7,023 nt of DNA from Chitinophagaceae bacterium (GTDB lineage Bacteria > Bacteroidota > Bacteroidia > Chitinophagales > Chitinophagaceae), in contig CANKNL010000158.1 in assembly GCA_947483345.1 (NCBI GenBank), positions 1-7,023 on the forward strand, in the 5' to 3' direction. Numbering within the stretch: the stretch's first letter is position 1; each line of letters starts with the position of its first letter. Both the position numbers and the translations under genes were made by a program. This document shows positions 6,865 to 7,023 of the stretch, piece by piece. Under the pieces are notes generated by a model. That model was not told where the DNA came from. It saw only the letters and a program-made list of their open reading frames with translations, and ran no database searches.

Positions 6865-7023
6865 CCCCCTTGTTGGCATTGTCATGGGAAGCGAAAGCGA
6901 CCTTGATATTATGACAGGTGCAGCCGAAATGCTACGCCAATTTGAAGTAGAACCTGAATTAACCATTGTTTCGGCACACCGTACACCTGAGCGTTTACGG
7001 GAGTATGCCATAAATGCAAAAGC
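6857..7023 (+). CDS. purE: N5-CAIR mutase PurE, N-terminal part (cut by window end)
   Basis: PurE rearranges N5-CAIR, the PurK product, to CAIR in de novo purine synthesis; class I enzymes are cytosolic octamers of about 165 residues. Only 55 complete codons are present. They contain the class I N-terminal signature: VGIVMGSESDLDIM at residues 6-19, including the S-x-S-D substrate-phosphate loop (S12, S14, D15), and SAHRTPERL at 39-47, where H41 matches the catalytic histidine of E. coli PurE (H45). The presence of purK in the same window supports a bacterial N5-CAIR route rather than direct AIR carboxylation. The ATG at 6857 gives the normal short N-terminus and has an A-rich leader with no Shine-Dalgarno. 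The gene runs off the window intact, with no sign of truncation other than the window edge. Confidence 0.96.
   Translation, partial: MSNPLVGIVMGSESDLDIMTGAAEMLRQFEVEPELTIVSAHRTPERLREYAINAK

Overview
The window looks like chromosomal DNA from a member of the Bacteroidota, perhaps a Chitinophagaceae-like or Sphingobacteria-like lineage. The evidence is AT-leaning composition with uniform codon use, start codons without Shine-Dalgarno sequences but with A-rich leaders, two exact matches to the Bacteroidota -7 promoter box TAnnTTTG, and protein sequences of Bacteroidota flavour. The lineage below phylum is a guess. Everything is coded on the + strand.

Layout: (1) purK, 45-1172, complete, encodes the ATP-grasp enzyme N5-CAIR synthetase of purine synthesis; a perfect -7 box ends only 4 nt before its ATG. 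(2) A 73-nt gap, 1173-1245, is dominated by a bulged inverted repeat that ends 5 nt before the next gene. (3) A three-gene RND efflux operon follows with gaps of 13 and 11 nt: a lipoprotein periplasmic adapter starting with GTG (1246-2307), an AcrB-like inner-membrane permease (2321-5413) and a TolC-family outer-membrane channel (5425-6750). (4) A 106-nt gap carries a second perfect -7 box. (5) purE begins at 6857 and is cut by the window end after 55 codons.

PurK and PurE catalyse consecutive steps (AIR to N5-CAIR to CAIR) and are often neighbours. Here a complete tripartite exporter lies between them, and each pur gene appears to have its own promoter sharing the string TTTGCGCC. The exporter genes form one transcription and assembly unit: the permease uses proton-motive force to drive substrate out, the adapter bridges the periplasm and the channel opens the outer membrane. 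No regulator gene lies in the window, and the substrate cannot be read from the sequence.

I see no transposon, CRISPR array, RNA gene or clearly new system. The points most worth a second look are the palindrome around a possible promoter of the efflux operon, the possibly leaderless purK mRNA, the purK/purE split and a 12-codon reading frame overlapping the purE start.
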